From the NCBI RefSeq assembly GCF_002878395.1, contig NC_061118.1, forward strand, positions 86,334,300 to 86,398,299: a stretch of 64,000 nt of DNA. Direction: 5' to 3'. Shown piece after piece: positions 35,931 through 46,741 of this stretch. Position 1 is the stretch's first letter; every line of letters begins with the position of its first letter. The notes beneath the pieces were generated by a model that was given only the letters and a program-made list of their open reading frames with translations, was not told where the DNA came from and made no database searches. The translations under genes were made by a program, and so were the position numbers. The stretch comes from Capsicum annuum. Lineage: Eukaryota > Streptophyta > Magnoliopsida > Solanales > Solanaceae.

Positions 35931-36306
35931 GTTGGTCAAGATTAACATCTGCAAAATAGTTTACTTGGATAAAGTGATTGTTTTCATTACTTTTGAAAAA
36001 AGCATGTGATTCATATCACATTTTTGGCGTTCAATGTAAAACAAGTTGGATAACTAAGTAGATTATAGTATAATATTTACTGTAGATTGATGGAAAGTCA
36101 TAGAGGACTATTCAGGTTCATGAGGATATGTCACGAGCTTGTGTCATTCACTTTAGAGGTCAGTTGAATCAATTATTACATTTAACTAATTTTACCTATA
36201 ACAATAGCTTTTATTCCATCATTCAAATGGCTATGTATGAGACATTATATAGAAGAAGGTGTTGATCCTTGGTAGGTTGTCATGATGCTTTTGAGGTTAG
36301 ACCTTG
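35931..36306 (+). pseudogene. Element H integrase fragment after an internal deletion
   Basis: About 35931-36110 is unassigned. From about 36119 the sequence reads VHEDMSRACVIHF, LTNFTYNNSFYSIIQMAMYETLYRR and CHDAFEVRP, the C-terminal half of the integrase core (usual form LEDMLRACVIDF, AYNNSYHSSI, ALYGRRCRSP). RT, RNase H and the first part of integrase are absent, implying a large internal deletion between protease and here. The fragment stops at element G. Confidence 0.75.
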
Positions 36307-36524
36307 TGTAATGCCCCATACTTCTACTTAGCTTGAAATCGACCCAAGTATGTTAGAAACTTACATTGAAAGATGAATCCACTTTTATATATGTGGAATT
36401 TTTAAGATTTTCACTTTTTATCTTGTGGGAAATTAAATTATATTTCCAACGATACCAATTTTGACCAAATCCGGTATCACGGTAGAAAGTTATAACCATT
36501 TTACAGAAAGCAGTCAAAACTGCC

Positions 36525-36765
36525 AAGGTGCTATGATGAGGGCCGATGGACCATCGAGCTAGCGACGGACCGTCGCCCCGTCACAAAGGAGGCAGTGACA
36601 CCACCTTCTTCCTAAGGGCAACGGATCAGGCCGACCGACCACCGAGCTAGCAACAGACCATCGCCCAGCAGAGACAGTGAACCCCTATTCTGCCCAGGTG
36701 CGACGGTCAGGATCGATGGGCCATCAATCCAGCGATGGACCGTCGAACGCACCATTGCATAGTTC
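36525..36765. promoter_or_regulatory. CpG-containing near-palindrome cluster in LTR of G (5')
   Basis: Several related units such as GATGGACCATCGAGCTAGCG and GCGACGGACCGTCGCC. Each pairs CGRTGG with CCRTCG around one base. GC-rich in an AT-rich element. The 3' LTR has a decayed version at about 44320-44575. Confidence 0.6.
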
Positions 36766-37541
36766 GTTCAGCTATTTTAAAGTTATTTTTAAAAGGGTAT
36801 TTGGGTCTTTTCCACCTGTTTTAACCCCTAATTATATCAGATCAAGGCTCATAAGTTCATTATTCATATACAACATTAAATTAGGGTTTTCTCTCAAAGT
36901 AATCCCCAATAACAAGATCCAAATCCTTCTTCAAGAAACTAAGAGATTCAAGTTCTTCTAGTCCAAGAACTTTAAGAAACTCACAACCTAGGTATGTCAG
37001 TGTTGATTCATGGGTCCCTTTCACCCATGAAGCTCAAGAATATCTTTTCAAAATCCAAGATTTGTGTATGTATGAATGTTCATTATTTAAATTGAATTGA
37101 AATTCATGTTCATGATGTTGTGGGGTTTTGATTCATTCTTAAAATTACATATTTCAATGATTGACCCTAGGATGTGGTGATTTACATAATAATTATGATA
37201 AACCCTTAAATTTACACGTTAATTGATGCATCAAAGATTATCAGATGTGTTGATGATTGTATAACCAAAGCATGCTCCCCATGTGTTTGATTGAATGCCT
37301 ATGTGAAGGAAAAGTGCCATACTAGTATGATAATATGAAATCCCTAATCATGTACAAGTTTATGCATGTCAAATATTTGATGAAATTTCTTAGTCAATGA
37401 ATTATGGATACATGTGTAGCCCTTGTGGTGCTTTAGAACTTCTACTTCATGAAATCTCCAAATTATTAAATTATGGATTGTGATGTTGGTTATGTATTCA
37501 GGAAAGTAATGCTTTGTTAGTTTCATGCTATCGAGTCCTGG

Positions 37542-37555
37542 GGGTACTTGTACCC
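37542..37555. promoter_or_regulatory. Conserved palindrome in LTR of G (5')
   Basis: GGGTACTTGTACCC, same context as in E. In the G 3' LTR (45349-45362) it reads GGGTACTTATACCT. Confidence 0.55.
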
Positions 37556-38112
37556 GACAATTTAGCTGTGTGCCTAGAGCTAGTGTCATGTTTTTAAGAT
37601 ACTCTCAGTCGAGCTATGTTCATAGAAATTCAGTCAGTTATGTGACTCAGGAAAACTCAGTAATCTCTGAAATCTAAAAAATTCAGTAATCTTAGTTGTA
37701 TTTCATCAGTTAGCGGAACTCACTTAACTCAGTCCAGTTAATTATGTTCAATGTCTATTCAGATAGAAGTAGGATTTAGCACCGAGTGAACCCAAGGATG
37801 GTAACACATACCATCAGGTGAGGGTGTGATTCTTAGAAGCAATCTTTGTATTCCAGAACTATGTAACCAGCATAGGTCGAGACATCAACACTGTCCGATA
37901 AGGGTTGATAAGGTGGACAAACACTGTCAGATGAGGGCCCCACCATTTTATTTTGGGGACACTGTCAGATTAGGGTCACCCACAACTTGTCCTTACCAGT
38001 GGCATGGTATTGACACCCTTCCAATTGGGGTTACAGTCCAACACAACTATATTGCATTATATGGGGTATGTCGGTTAGATAACTACTTCCCATAATTTCA
38101 GTACAGAATTAG

Positions 38113-38250
38113 GACTATCAGATATAATCATTCAGTGTCAGTAATAGAACTCAGATAGTTCTACAAAATTTAGGACTATCAGATACAATCAACTCAAAAC
38201 AGCATGGAACTCAACAAGTTCTATCAGAACCTAGACTGTCAGATACAGTC
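38113..38250. promoter_or_regulatory. Three 17-bp palindromic units at 60-61 bp spacing in LTR of G (5')
   Basis: Units at 38113-38129 (GACTATCAGATATAATC), 38174-38190 (GACTATCAGATACAATC) and 38234-38250 (GACTGTCAGATACAGTC). The last has perfect six-base arms around CAGAT. The spacers contain AACTCA and TTCTA repeats, so this is also a degenerate 60-bp tandem repeat. Confidence 0.65.
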
Positions 38251-38930
38251 GCTCCATATTAGTTATTTCAGTTTTACAGTTATTAGTATCTCATGTTATG
38301 AGTACTCAGGCTCAGTAATCATGTCATTATGAACTTAGTTACAGTTATTATGTATTCATGCATGCTTTCTCATATTTATGTTATCCAGTCAGTTAGTATA
38401 GTTCATGCATGTGAACCCTTACATTCAGCCTACCTCACATGCATACCAGTACATTCAAATGTACTGACGTATTTATGCTATGGTATTTTATACTATATGT
38501 TCAGAAGCACAAGCTCCAGAGCATCAGTAGCATTCTAGTCTCAACAGTCAGAGTTAGCAGAGAGTCCTCATCCTTCGAGGATATGACCATTACTTTATTA
38601 TCTCATTAAATAATTTATTTTAGTAGTTATAGTTAGTTGGGGATATGTCCCATCAACTTTTTATTCAGTCAGTTCAGTTAGTTAGAGGCTTTTTAGACTA
38701 TCATGTTTAGATTGTTTATCTTAGTTTTTTTTTTCGTATTGTTATACCATATCATTCAGAGATTATTTTATTAGTTTTGAACCTTATGGCCTTATAGCCT
38801 TTATTTATGCATTTATATAGTATATTATGCAGAGTTCATGTATAGATATCAGTCATGGGTTAGCTTGAGGTCCTTCAGGGTCATGAGCACTGTGTAGTAT
38901 TCCAGGTACCAGATTTGGGGCGTTACAAAC

Positions 38931-38944
38931 TTGGTATCAGAGCC
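38931..38944 (+). other. Primer binding site of G
   Basis: TTGGTATCAGAGCC, exact complement expected for the initiator tRNA-Met 3' end, four bases after the LTR. Confidence 0.95.
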
Positions 38945-39150
38945 TAAGGTTCAATAGAGTCCTAGGAAGTCTGAAAGCCGCATATAGTAGAGTCTTGTAC
39001 ATGGGTGTGTTGCGCGCCACATTTATGTGCAGGAGGCTATAAGATGTTTTAGGAATAGTTTCCCTTTTTTCAGTATTCATGTCGTGCCAGTGAGCATAAT
39101 ATCAAGTCAATCTCTCAGTATAATCAGTTTCTCCCTTTCTTTTGTAGAAC
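38945..39150 (+). other. Leader of G
   Basis: Non-coding leader, parallel to E. Shared blocks include GTCCTAGGAAGTCTGAAAGC, TAGAGTCTTGTACATGGGTG and CAGTATTCATGTCGTGCCAG. Confidence 0.75.
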
Positions 39151-40280
39151 ATGCCTCCTAAAAGAAGAAATGGGAATCAGTCATCCCTTCAGCCCAAAGA
39201 ACCTTTGGGTGAACATGTTTCTCATGCAGAGTTCAGAGCTGTACTCACTGCTCAGAATGAAATACCAGCTATCGTTCTGGTCTACCCAGTGGCCAATTTA
39301 GCTGTAGCCAGGATTCGAGACTTCACCCGAATGAATCCTCCATCCTTTCTCGGGTCTAAGTCAGATGAGGACCCTCAGGAATTCCTTGACCAGGTTTAGA
39401 AGGTTTCAGACATCATGGGGGTTACTTATAGTAAGAGTGTTGAGCTAGATACATATCAGTTGCCAGGTGTTGTTAACAATTGGTTTAAACAGTGGAAGTC
39501 AGAAAGGCCAGATGATGCAGGGCCTATTCAGTGGGAGGAGTTTGTCACCATGTTCTTAGATAGGTTATTTCCCCTAGAGCTGAGAGAATCTAAAGTGTTA
39601 GAATTTATCAACCTCAGGCAAGGCAGTATGATGGTGAAAGAGTATTCTCTTAAGTTTATTCAATTACCCAGATATGCTCCTCATATGATTGCAGATAGCA
39701 GGGCCAAGATGAGTAAGTTTGTCTCTGGGGTGAATGATAGTATGGTCAATGAGTGTTGGTCTGTGATGTTGAATAGTGACATGACTTTAGCCAGGCTTAT
39801 GACTCATGCTCAGTAGATAGAGGATCAAAAAATTAAGATGATGGAGAAGCAGAATAAGAGAGCAAGTATAAGTAGTTTCAACTTTGCTCAGCCCAAATTA
39901 GAAGGAGGAAACCATTCTTAATTTCATCCTAAGTCAGCAGTTCCAACTCCTTATTTAGCTAGTGATTCAGCTCCTAAGTTTAGGGATGGTAATAGAGATA
40001 GAGCTCCAGGCTCTAAGTCTCAGCAATGCCCAAACTAATCCCCTTTGTCAGACTTATGGTAAGAACCACAAGGGTGCTTGCAGAGCTAGTAGCAATGTCT
40101 GTTTTGGATGTGGCAAGCCAGGCCACAGAGTCAGAGATTGTCCCCAGTCAGGTTATTAGGGTCAGCAAAACCATTCCTCATTTTAGTTCGATCGCCCAAA
40201 TCAACAGGGTGCCACCTCCAGTGCTACTAGTGGGCAACACCCGAATCGACTTTATGCTCTCTAGTCTTGGTAAGATAAAG
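39151..40280 (+). pseudogene. gag: Element G gag pseudogene
   Basis: ATG at 39151 (MPPKRRNGNQ). The frame has HVSHAEFRAVL, RIRDFTRMNPPSFLGSKSDEDPQEF, a TAG where relatives have Gln (after FLDQV, 39397-39399), then an open capsid stretch to 39816 (TYQLPGVVNNWFKQWK, FLDRLFPLELRESKVLEF, LKFIQLPRYAPHM). Another TAG follows HAQ. The nucleocapsid knuckle CFGCGKPGHRVRDC at 40100-40141 has all four ligands (CX2CX4HX4C). Frame changes occur around 39920 and 40040. The start matches E. Gag would form the particle around the element RNA. Confidence 0.92.
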
Positions 40281-40790
40281 AAAATTCTATTGATGTAGTT
40301 ACTAGTACTTTATAGATATTTCATGTGCATGTTTATGCTTTGCTAGATCTAGGAGCTTTTTTGTCTTTTGTTACTCCCTATATAGCAGTTGATTTTGGAG
40401 TCAGTCCTAAAATTCTAGCAGAGCCCTTCTTAATCTCTACCGTAATAGGAAAAACTATCTTAGCCTGATGGGTATATAGGAACTATCCGGCTAGGATATT
40501 TCTAAAAGTCTTCTCAGCAGATCTAGTCAAATTAAAGATGACTGATTTTGATATCATTCTCAACATAGATTGGCTTCATTTCTGCTATGCCACAGTCGAC
40601 TGCAAAAATAAAATAGTCTAGTTTTAGTTTCCAAATGAACCTGTCCTAGAGTAGAAGGGTAGTACATCGACGTTCAAAAGTTAGTTTGTTTCCTACCTTT
40701 GGGCATGGAAAATAATATCTAAAAGATGTGGCTATCATCTTGTTCTAGTTAAGGACACTATTCTGAAACTCCCAGTCTCGAATCAGTCCC
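40281..40790 (+). pseudogene. Element G protease pseudogene
   Basis: FHVHVYALLDLGAFLSFVT near 40320-40375: the D-S-G triad reads D-L-G. Then PYIAVDFGVSPKILAEPF, and MTDFDIILNIDWL near 40540-40575, the conserved block ahead of RT. Stops at several Trp/Gln positions. It would process the polyprotein. Confidence 0.82.
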
Positions 40791-41690
40791 AGTTATTTAT
40801 GAATATTTACATGTCTTTCTCAAAGATCTTCCCAGAATTCCTCCCAAAAAGGAAATAGACTTCGACATTGATCTCCTTCCAGATACTCAGCTTATATCTA
40901 TTCCACCATACAGAATAGCACCAACAAAACTTAGAGAATTAAAGGAATTGTTGAAGTATCTTATAGATAAGGGATTTCTCAGACCCAGTGTGTCCTCATA
41001 GGGGTACACCAGTCTTATTCATGCGAAAGAAAGACAGTTCTCTTAGAATGTGTATAGACTAACGTCAATTCAACAAAGTCACAGTCAAGAACAAGTATCT
41101 ACTTCCCATAATTGATGACTTGTTTGACCAAATTCAGGGTGCCAGTTATTTCTCTAAGATAGACCTTAGATCAGGCTATCATCAGCTTAGAGTCAGAGAA
41201 TTTGACATTCTGAAAATAGCCTTTCATATCGGTATGGTCACTTTGAATTCTTTGTTATGTCCTTTGGTCTTACCAATACCCCAGCATCTTTCATGGACTT
41301 GATGAACTGGGTGTTCAAGTAGTACTTAGACATGTTCATCATTATCTTCATAGATGACATCCTTATTTATTCTCGCAGTGAGTGTGAGCATGGAGACCAT
41401 CTCAGAATAGTAATGCAGACTCTCTGAAATCATCAGTTATTCGCCAAATTTAGTAAGTGCGAATTTTGGCTATGGTCAATTGCATTCCTTGGTCATATCA
41501 TTTCTGGTGATGGCATTAGGGTTGATCCTCGAAAGACTGAAGTTGTAAGAAACTGGCCCAGACCAGTCTCTCCATCAGATATCAGGAGTTTCTTAGGTTT
41601 GGCTGGCTATTACAGACGGTATGTTGAGGGATTTTCTTCTATTGTATCCCCTATGTCCAGATTGACTCAGAAAAAAGTCCAGTTTTAATG
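40791..41690 (+). pseudogene. Element G reverse transcriptase pseudogene
   Basis: Blocks in order: FDIDLLPDTQLISIPPYRIAPTK (two parts), [51 protein letters not shown] with the first catalytic Asp, then [11 protein letters not shown] with both Asp of the catalytic loop (41353-41358), [28 protein letters not shown] and SFLGLAGYYRRYVEGFS. A frameshift lies near 41230-41290 and stops at 41000, 41321 and 41426. The catalytic residues themselves are intact. Confidence 0.93.
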
Positions 41691-42120
41691 GTCAGATCCT
41701 TGCGAGAAGAGTTTTCAAGAGTTGAAGACTCAACTCACCTCAGCTCCAGTTTTGGCTCTTCCAAAGGGTTCAGATGGATTCATAGTGTATTGTGATGCAT
41801 CCATAGTAGGTTTGGGTTGTGTCCTCATGCATCATGGTAAGGTCATAGACTACGCCTCTAGACAGCTTAAACCCCATGAGAAGAATTATCCCACTCATGA
41901 TCTCAAGTTAGCAGCCATAGTTTTTGCCTTGAAGATTTGGAGAAATTATCTATATGAAATTTATGTAGATGTGTTCACAGATCATAAGAGCCTTCAGTAT
42001 GTATTTTCTTAGAAAGATCTCAATCTTCATCAGAGAAAGTGGTTAGAGCTCTTGAAATTATGACATGGGTTTCCTTTATTATTTGAGCAAGGACAACGTT
42101 ATGGCCGACGCTCTTAGTAG
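41691..42120 (+). pseudogene. Element G RNase H pseudogene
   Basis: Open from 41722 to 42012: [26 protein letters not shown] with the first Asp, [22 protein letters not shown], and a [11 protein letters not shown] block with the second. The motif normally HDLELAA reads HDLKLAA, so the catalytic Glu is Lys. A TAG follows FS, where relatives have Gln, and the end (DALSR-type ADALS) is frameshifted. Confidence 0.9.
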
Positions 42121-43726
42121 ACTGTCTATAGGTAGTGTAGCTCTTGTTGAGGACAGTAAGAAGAAGTTAGCTCAGGAAATCCATCAGCTTGACAGACTAG
42201 GCATTCGCTTAGTCGATTCAAAGGAGGGTGGCATAAGGGTTTAGAGTAGTTTAGAATCATCTCTAGTTTTTAAGGTAAGAGAAAAGCAAGATAGAGATCC
42301 CATCTTTTTCAAGTTAAAAGAGTCAGTCAAGGATCAGAAAGTAGAGGTTTTCTCCCAAGGGGGAGATGGTGTATTGCATTGTTAGGGTTGTCTGTATGTT
42401 CTAGGTGTAGATGACTTAAGGCAGCAAATTCTTACAAAAGCACATGGTGCACACTACTCTATTCATCCAGGGGCCACAAAGATGTACCATAACTTGCGAG
42501 AAATTTATTGGTGGAGAGGGATGAAGAGAGATGTTATAGAGTTTGTGGCTAAGTGCTCTATATGTCAGCAGGTTAAGATAGAGCTTCAGAAGCTAAATGG
42601 GTCTATGCAGGAGTTTAGTATTCCTACTTGGAAGTGGGAAGAAGTGAACATAGACTTTATGATGGGTTTGCCTTATACTCGTCGCCAACATGATTCAGTT
42701 TGTATCATTGTAGATAGGATGACCAAATTAGCTTATTTCCTTCCATTCCATACCTCTTATTCAGCCAAGGATTATGCCAAACTCTACATCAAAGAGTTGG
42801 TCAGATTGTACGGTGTTTTGTTATCTATTATCTTAGACATAGGTACCCAGGTCACCTCTTATTTTTGGAAAGTGTTCCAGAAGGGTCTTGGTACCCAAGT
42901 TTATCTCAGTACAATCTTTCATCCTTAGATAGATTGTCAAGAAGAAAGGATCATTCAAATGTTAGAAGATATGCTAAGGGCGTGTGCAATCTATTTCAAG
43001 GGTAGTTGGGATGACCACTTTCCTTTTATTAAGTGTGCATACAACAACAACTGTCATTCCAGTATTTGGATTGATCTATTCAAAGATCTATATGGTAGGA
43101 GATATAGATCTCCAATCGGTTGTTTCGAACTTAGTGAGGCCTCAGTCATAGGGCCTAACTTAGTATTCGATGCCTTAGAAAAAGTCCAGTTGATCAGTGA
43201 AAGACTCCAGGCTGCTCAGAGCTGATAGAAGTCTTATGCAGATGTATGTAGAAAGGATCTCAATACTGATATTGGTGATTATGTCTATCTAAAGATCTCT
43301 CTGATGAAGGGAGTGAAGAGGTTCAACTAGTAGGGAAAGCTCAGTCCCCGATATGTCGGTCCTTTCAAAATTCTCAGTCATTTTGGCAAGGTAGGTTATG
43401 ATCTCAAATTGCCTTAAGATCTAGCCTTAATTCATCCAGTCTTCCATGTCTCTTTGCTCAAGAAGTGTATAGGTGACCCAACAGTTATAGTCCCTATTCA
43501 GAGCATAGATGTTCAGAACAACCTCTCTTATGAAGAGATTCCAATCAAAATTCTTGACCATCAGACTCGCAGACTGAGGAACAAAGAAGTCTCTCTAGTC
43601 CAAGTTCTTTAGCGTAATTAGTCTGTTGAGGGAGGTACTTGGGAAGAAGAAGTAGAAATACAGACCAAGTATCCTCACCTCTTCTCCGCAAACTTAGATC
43701 TAGCCCAAGGTAACAGTTCTCCTTAA
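42121..43726 (+). pseudogene. Element G integrase pseudogene
   Basis: After a linker, the zinc module reads HYSIHPGATKMYHNLREIYWW with CSICQQ. The core has INIDF-type VNIDFMMGLP (first Asp), IILDIGTQVTSYFW (second Asp; relatives have SDRGTQ) and, after a TAG in HP(Q)IDCQEERIIQ, the Glu. LEDMLRACAIYF, AYNNNCHSS and LYGRRYRSPIG follow, then the C-terminal KLSPRYVGPFKIL, HPVFHVSLLKKCIGDP and a last block ending TKYPHLF. The frame ends at 43724-43726. Stops at 42926, 43224 and several later sites. It inserts cDNA into the genome in intact relatives. Confidence 0.92.
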
Positions 43727-44086
43727 GCTTATTCAGTTTTATGTTCAGATTTTAATGACAACTTGGTATACAGTTTATGATCAGAATTCCATTATAAACA
43801 TGGTATTAATTAGCATTGCATATTCAGTCATTCATTCATATGTGAGTTCAAGTATATAATCATACACCAGACATGCATTCTCATTTTGAGAATGTTGGTT
43901 CATCAGAACACTCAGTCATGCATTCATGAATCAGTTACACATGCATCAGATATACATGTTCGATATGATATATTCAGTTATCAGTCATGTTAGTCATGAG
44001 ATCATGTTCCAGTTATTCATGTTCAATATGTACGTCAGTTTATCTTCTCCCCTCTCACTCAGTCTCATTGGAGGATGAATGTTCTC
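43727..44086 (+). other. Element G 3' untranslated region
   Basis: Non-coding, rich in CAGT and ATTCATG segments, ending with GAGGATGAATGTTCTC, the block that precedes the polypurine tract in C and E too. Confidence 0.7.
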
Positions 44087-44099
44087 AAGGGGGAGATAT
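44087..44099 (+). other. Polypurine tract of G
   Basis: AAGGGGGAGATAT immediately before the 3' LTR. Confidence 0.88.
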
Positions 44100-46741
44100 T
44101 GTAATAACCCATACTTCTACTTAGCTTGAAATTGTCCCAAGTATGTTAGAAACATAATTTGAAAGATGAATCTACTTTTATATATATGGAATTTTTAAGA
44201 TTTTTATATTTTATTATATGGGAAATTGAATTAGCTTTCCAACGATACCAATTTCGTCCAAATCTAGTATCGAGGTAGAAAGTAATGGCCATTTTATAGA
44301 AAGTAGTCAAAACTGCCTAGGTGTGATGATGAGGGCTGATGGACCATCGAGCTAGCGATGGACCATCACCAAAACTATCACAGCAGAAGTAGTGAGACCA
44401 CCTTCTGCCTAAGGGCGATGGCTTAGGCCGACAAAGCGTCGAGCTAGTGATGGACCATTGCCCAAGCCATTGTAGCAGAGACAGTGAACCCCTATTCTAC
44501 CAAGGTGTGAAGGTCAGGACTGACGGATCATCGACCCAGCAATGGACTGTCGTACCCACCATCACATAGTTTGTTCAGCTATTTTGAAGTTGTTTTTAAA
44601 AGGGTATTTAGGTCTTTTCCACCCGTTTTAACCCCAATTATATCAGATCAAGGCTTATAAGTTCATTATCCATCTACAATATTAAATTAGGGTTTTCTCT
44701 CAAAGATAATCCCCAAGAACAATATCCAAATCCTTTTTCAAGAAACTAATAGATTTAAGTTCTTCAAACCCAAGAACTTCAAGAAACTCACAACCCAGGT
44801 ATGTCATGTGTTGATTCGTGGGTCCCTTTCACCATGAAGATCAAGAATCTCTTTTCAAAATCAAAGACTTGTGTATGTATGAATGTTCATGATTTAAATT
44901 GAATAGAAATTCATATTCATGATATTGTGGGGTTTTGATTTGTGTTTGAAATTACATATTTCAATGATTGACCCTAGGATGTGGTGATTTGCATAATAAT
45001 CATGATAAACCCTTAAATTTATATGTTGATTGATCTATCCATAATTATTAGATGTGTTGACAATTTTATAACCAAAGCATGCTCTCCATATGTTCGATTA
45101 AATGCCTATGTTAAGGAAAAGTGCCATACTAGTATGATAATATGAAATCCCCAATCATGTACAAGTTTATGCATGTCAAATGTTTGATGAAATGTCTTAT
45201 TCAATGAATTATGGATACATGTGTAGCCCTTGTGGTGCTTTAGAACTTCTACTTCATGAAATCTCTAACTTATTAAATTATGGATTGTGATGTTGGTCAT
45301 CTATTTAAGAAAGTAATGCTTTGTCAGTTTCATTCTATCGAGTCCTGGGGGTACTTATACCTGACAATTTAGCTATGTGCCTAGATCTAGTGTCATATTT
45401 TTAAAATACTCTCAGTCGATCCATGTTCATAGAAATTTAATAAGTCATGTGACTCAGGAAAACTCAGTAAACTCAGTAAACTCAGTAATCTTAGTAGTAT
45501 TTCATCAGTCAACAAAACTCAGTTAACTCAGTCCAGGTTAGTTAAGTTAGTCATGTTCAGTGTCTCTTTAGATGGGAGTAGGATTTAGCATCGAGTAAAC
45601 CCAAGGGTGGGAACACTCACCATTAGGTGAGGGTGTGATTCTTAGAAACAATCTTTGCATTCCAGAACTATGTAGCCAACATAGGTTGAGATATCAACAC
45701 TGTCAGATAAGGGTTGATTAGGTGGATAAGCACTGTCAGATGAGGGCCCCACTATTTTTTTTGGGACACTGTCAGATAAGGGTCACCTTCAGCTTATCCT
45801 TACCAGTGGTGCGGTATTGACACCCTTCTAATTGGGGTTACAGATTGGACCCCAACACAACTATATTGCATTATATGGGGTATGTTTATTAGATGACTAC
45901 TTTCTATAGTTTTAGTACAGAATCAGGACTGTCAGATACAGTCATTCAATCTCAGTAATAAAACTCAGAAAGTTCTACAGAATTTAGGACTGTCAGATAC
46001 AGTCAACTTAGAATAGAAAGGAACTCAACTTATTCTATCAAAACCTAGACTGTCAGATATAGTCACTCTATATTAGTTTTTTCAGTTATACAGTTATCAG
46101 TATCTCATGTTATCAGTACTTAGGCTTAGTAATCTTGTCATCATGAACTTAGTTATAATTATTATGTATTTATGCATGCATTCTTAAGTTTATGTTATCT
46201 AGTCAGTTAGTATAGTTCATACATGTGAACCCTTACATTCATCCTACCTCACATACATATCAGTACATTCAAACTTACTGATGTATTTGTGCTATGGTGT
46301 TTTATACCATAGGTTCAGAAGCACGAGCTCTAGAGCATTAGTAGCATTCTAGTCTCTGCAGTTACAGTTTGCAGTGAGTCCTCATCCTTCAAGAACATGA
46401 CCATTACTTTATTATCTTATTAATTAATTTATTTCAGTAGTTGGAGTTAGTTGGGGACATGTCCCATCAACTCTTTATTCGGACAGTTCAGTCAGTTAGA
46501 GGCTTTTTAGACTATCATGTTCAGATAGTTTATTTTAGGTTTTGTTTTGGTATTGTGATACCATATCATTCAGAGATTATTTTATCAGTTTTGAACCTTA
46601 TGGCCTTACAACCTTTATTTCCACATTTATAAAATATATTATGCAATGTTCAGGTACAAATATCAGTCATGGGTTAACTTGTAGTCCTTCATGGTCATGA
46701 ACACTGTGTAGCATTTCGGGTACCAGATTCGGGGCATTACA
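44100..46741 (+). repeat. 3' LTR of element G
   Basis: Starts TGTAATAACCCATACTTC and ends GGGGCATTACA, colinear with the 5' LTR. Differences are mostly single transitions. Contains a short local expansion of AACTCAGTA (three copies, about 45462-45489) not seen in the 5' LTR. Confidence 0.93.
45927..46064. promoter_or_regulatory. Three 17-bp palindromic units at 60-61 bp spacing in LTR of G (3')
   Basis: GACTGTCAGATACAGTC at 45927 and 45988 (both perfect) and GACTGTCAGATATAGTC at 46048. Same spacing as in the 5' LTR. Confidence 0.68.

Larger units (their letters stand above)
36307..38926 (+). repeat. 5' LTR of element G
   Basis: Starts TGTAATGCCCCATACTTC, ends GGGGCGTTACA. Landmarks: CpG block 36525-36765 with repeated near-palindromes (GATGGACCATCG, GACGGACCGTCG), the palindrome GGGTACTTGTACCC at 37542-37555, and three 17-bp units at 38113, 38174 and 38234. 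Open frames inside it (for example 36677, 37826) are not supported. Confidence 0.93.
36307..46741 (+). mobile_element. Ty3/gypsy element G (full-length, decayed) inserted in H integrase
   Basis: LTRs 36307-38926 and 44100-46741, exact PBS, leader, gag, protease, RT, RNase H, integrase and polypurine tract in gypsy order, 10435 bp in total. Target duplication ccttg (36302-36306) and cctta (46742-46746), one mismatch. The interrupted H integrase reads on after the 3' LTR. The most complete coding element in the window. The polyprotein wording is typical of Tekay/Del-like elements in Solanaceae; no chromodomain is obvious. Confidence 0.93.

Noticed and set aside
40026..40298. 90-codon frame in G
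   Set aside because: Alternate frame over the gag knuckle region; the CX2CX4HX4C motif is in the neighbouring frame (40100-40141).
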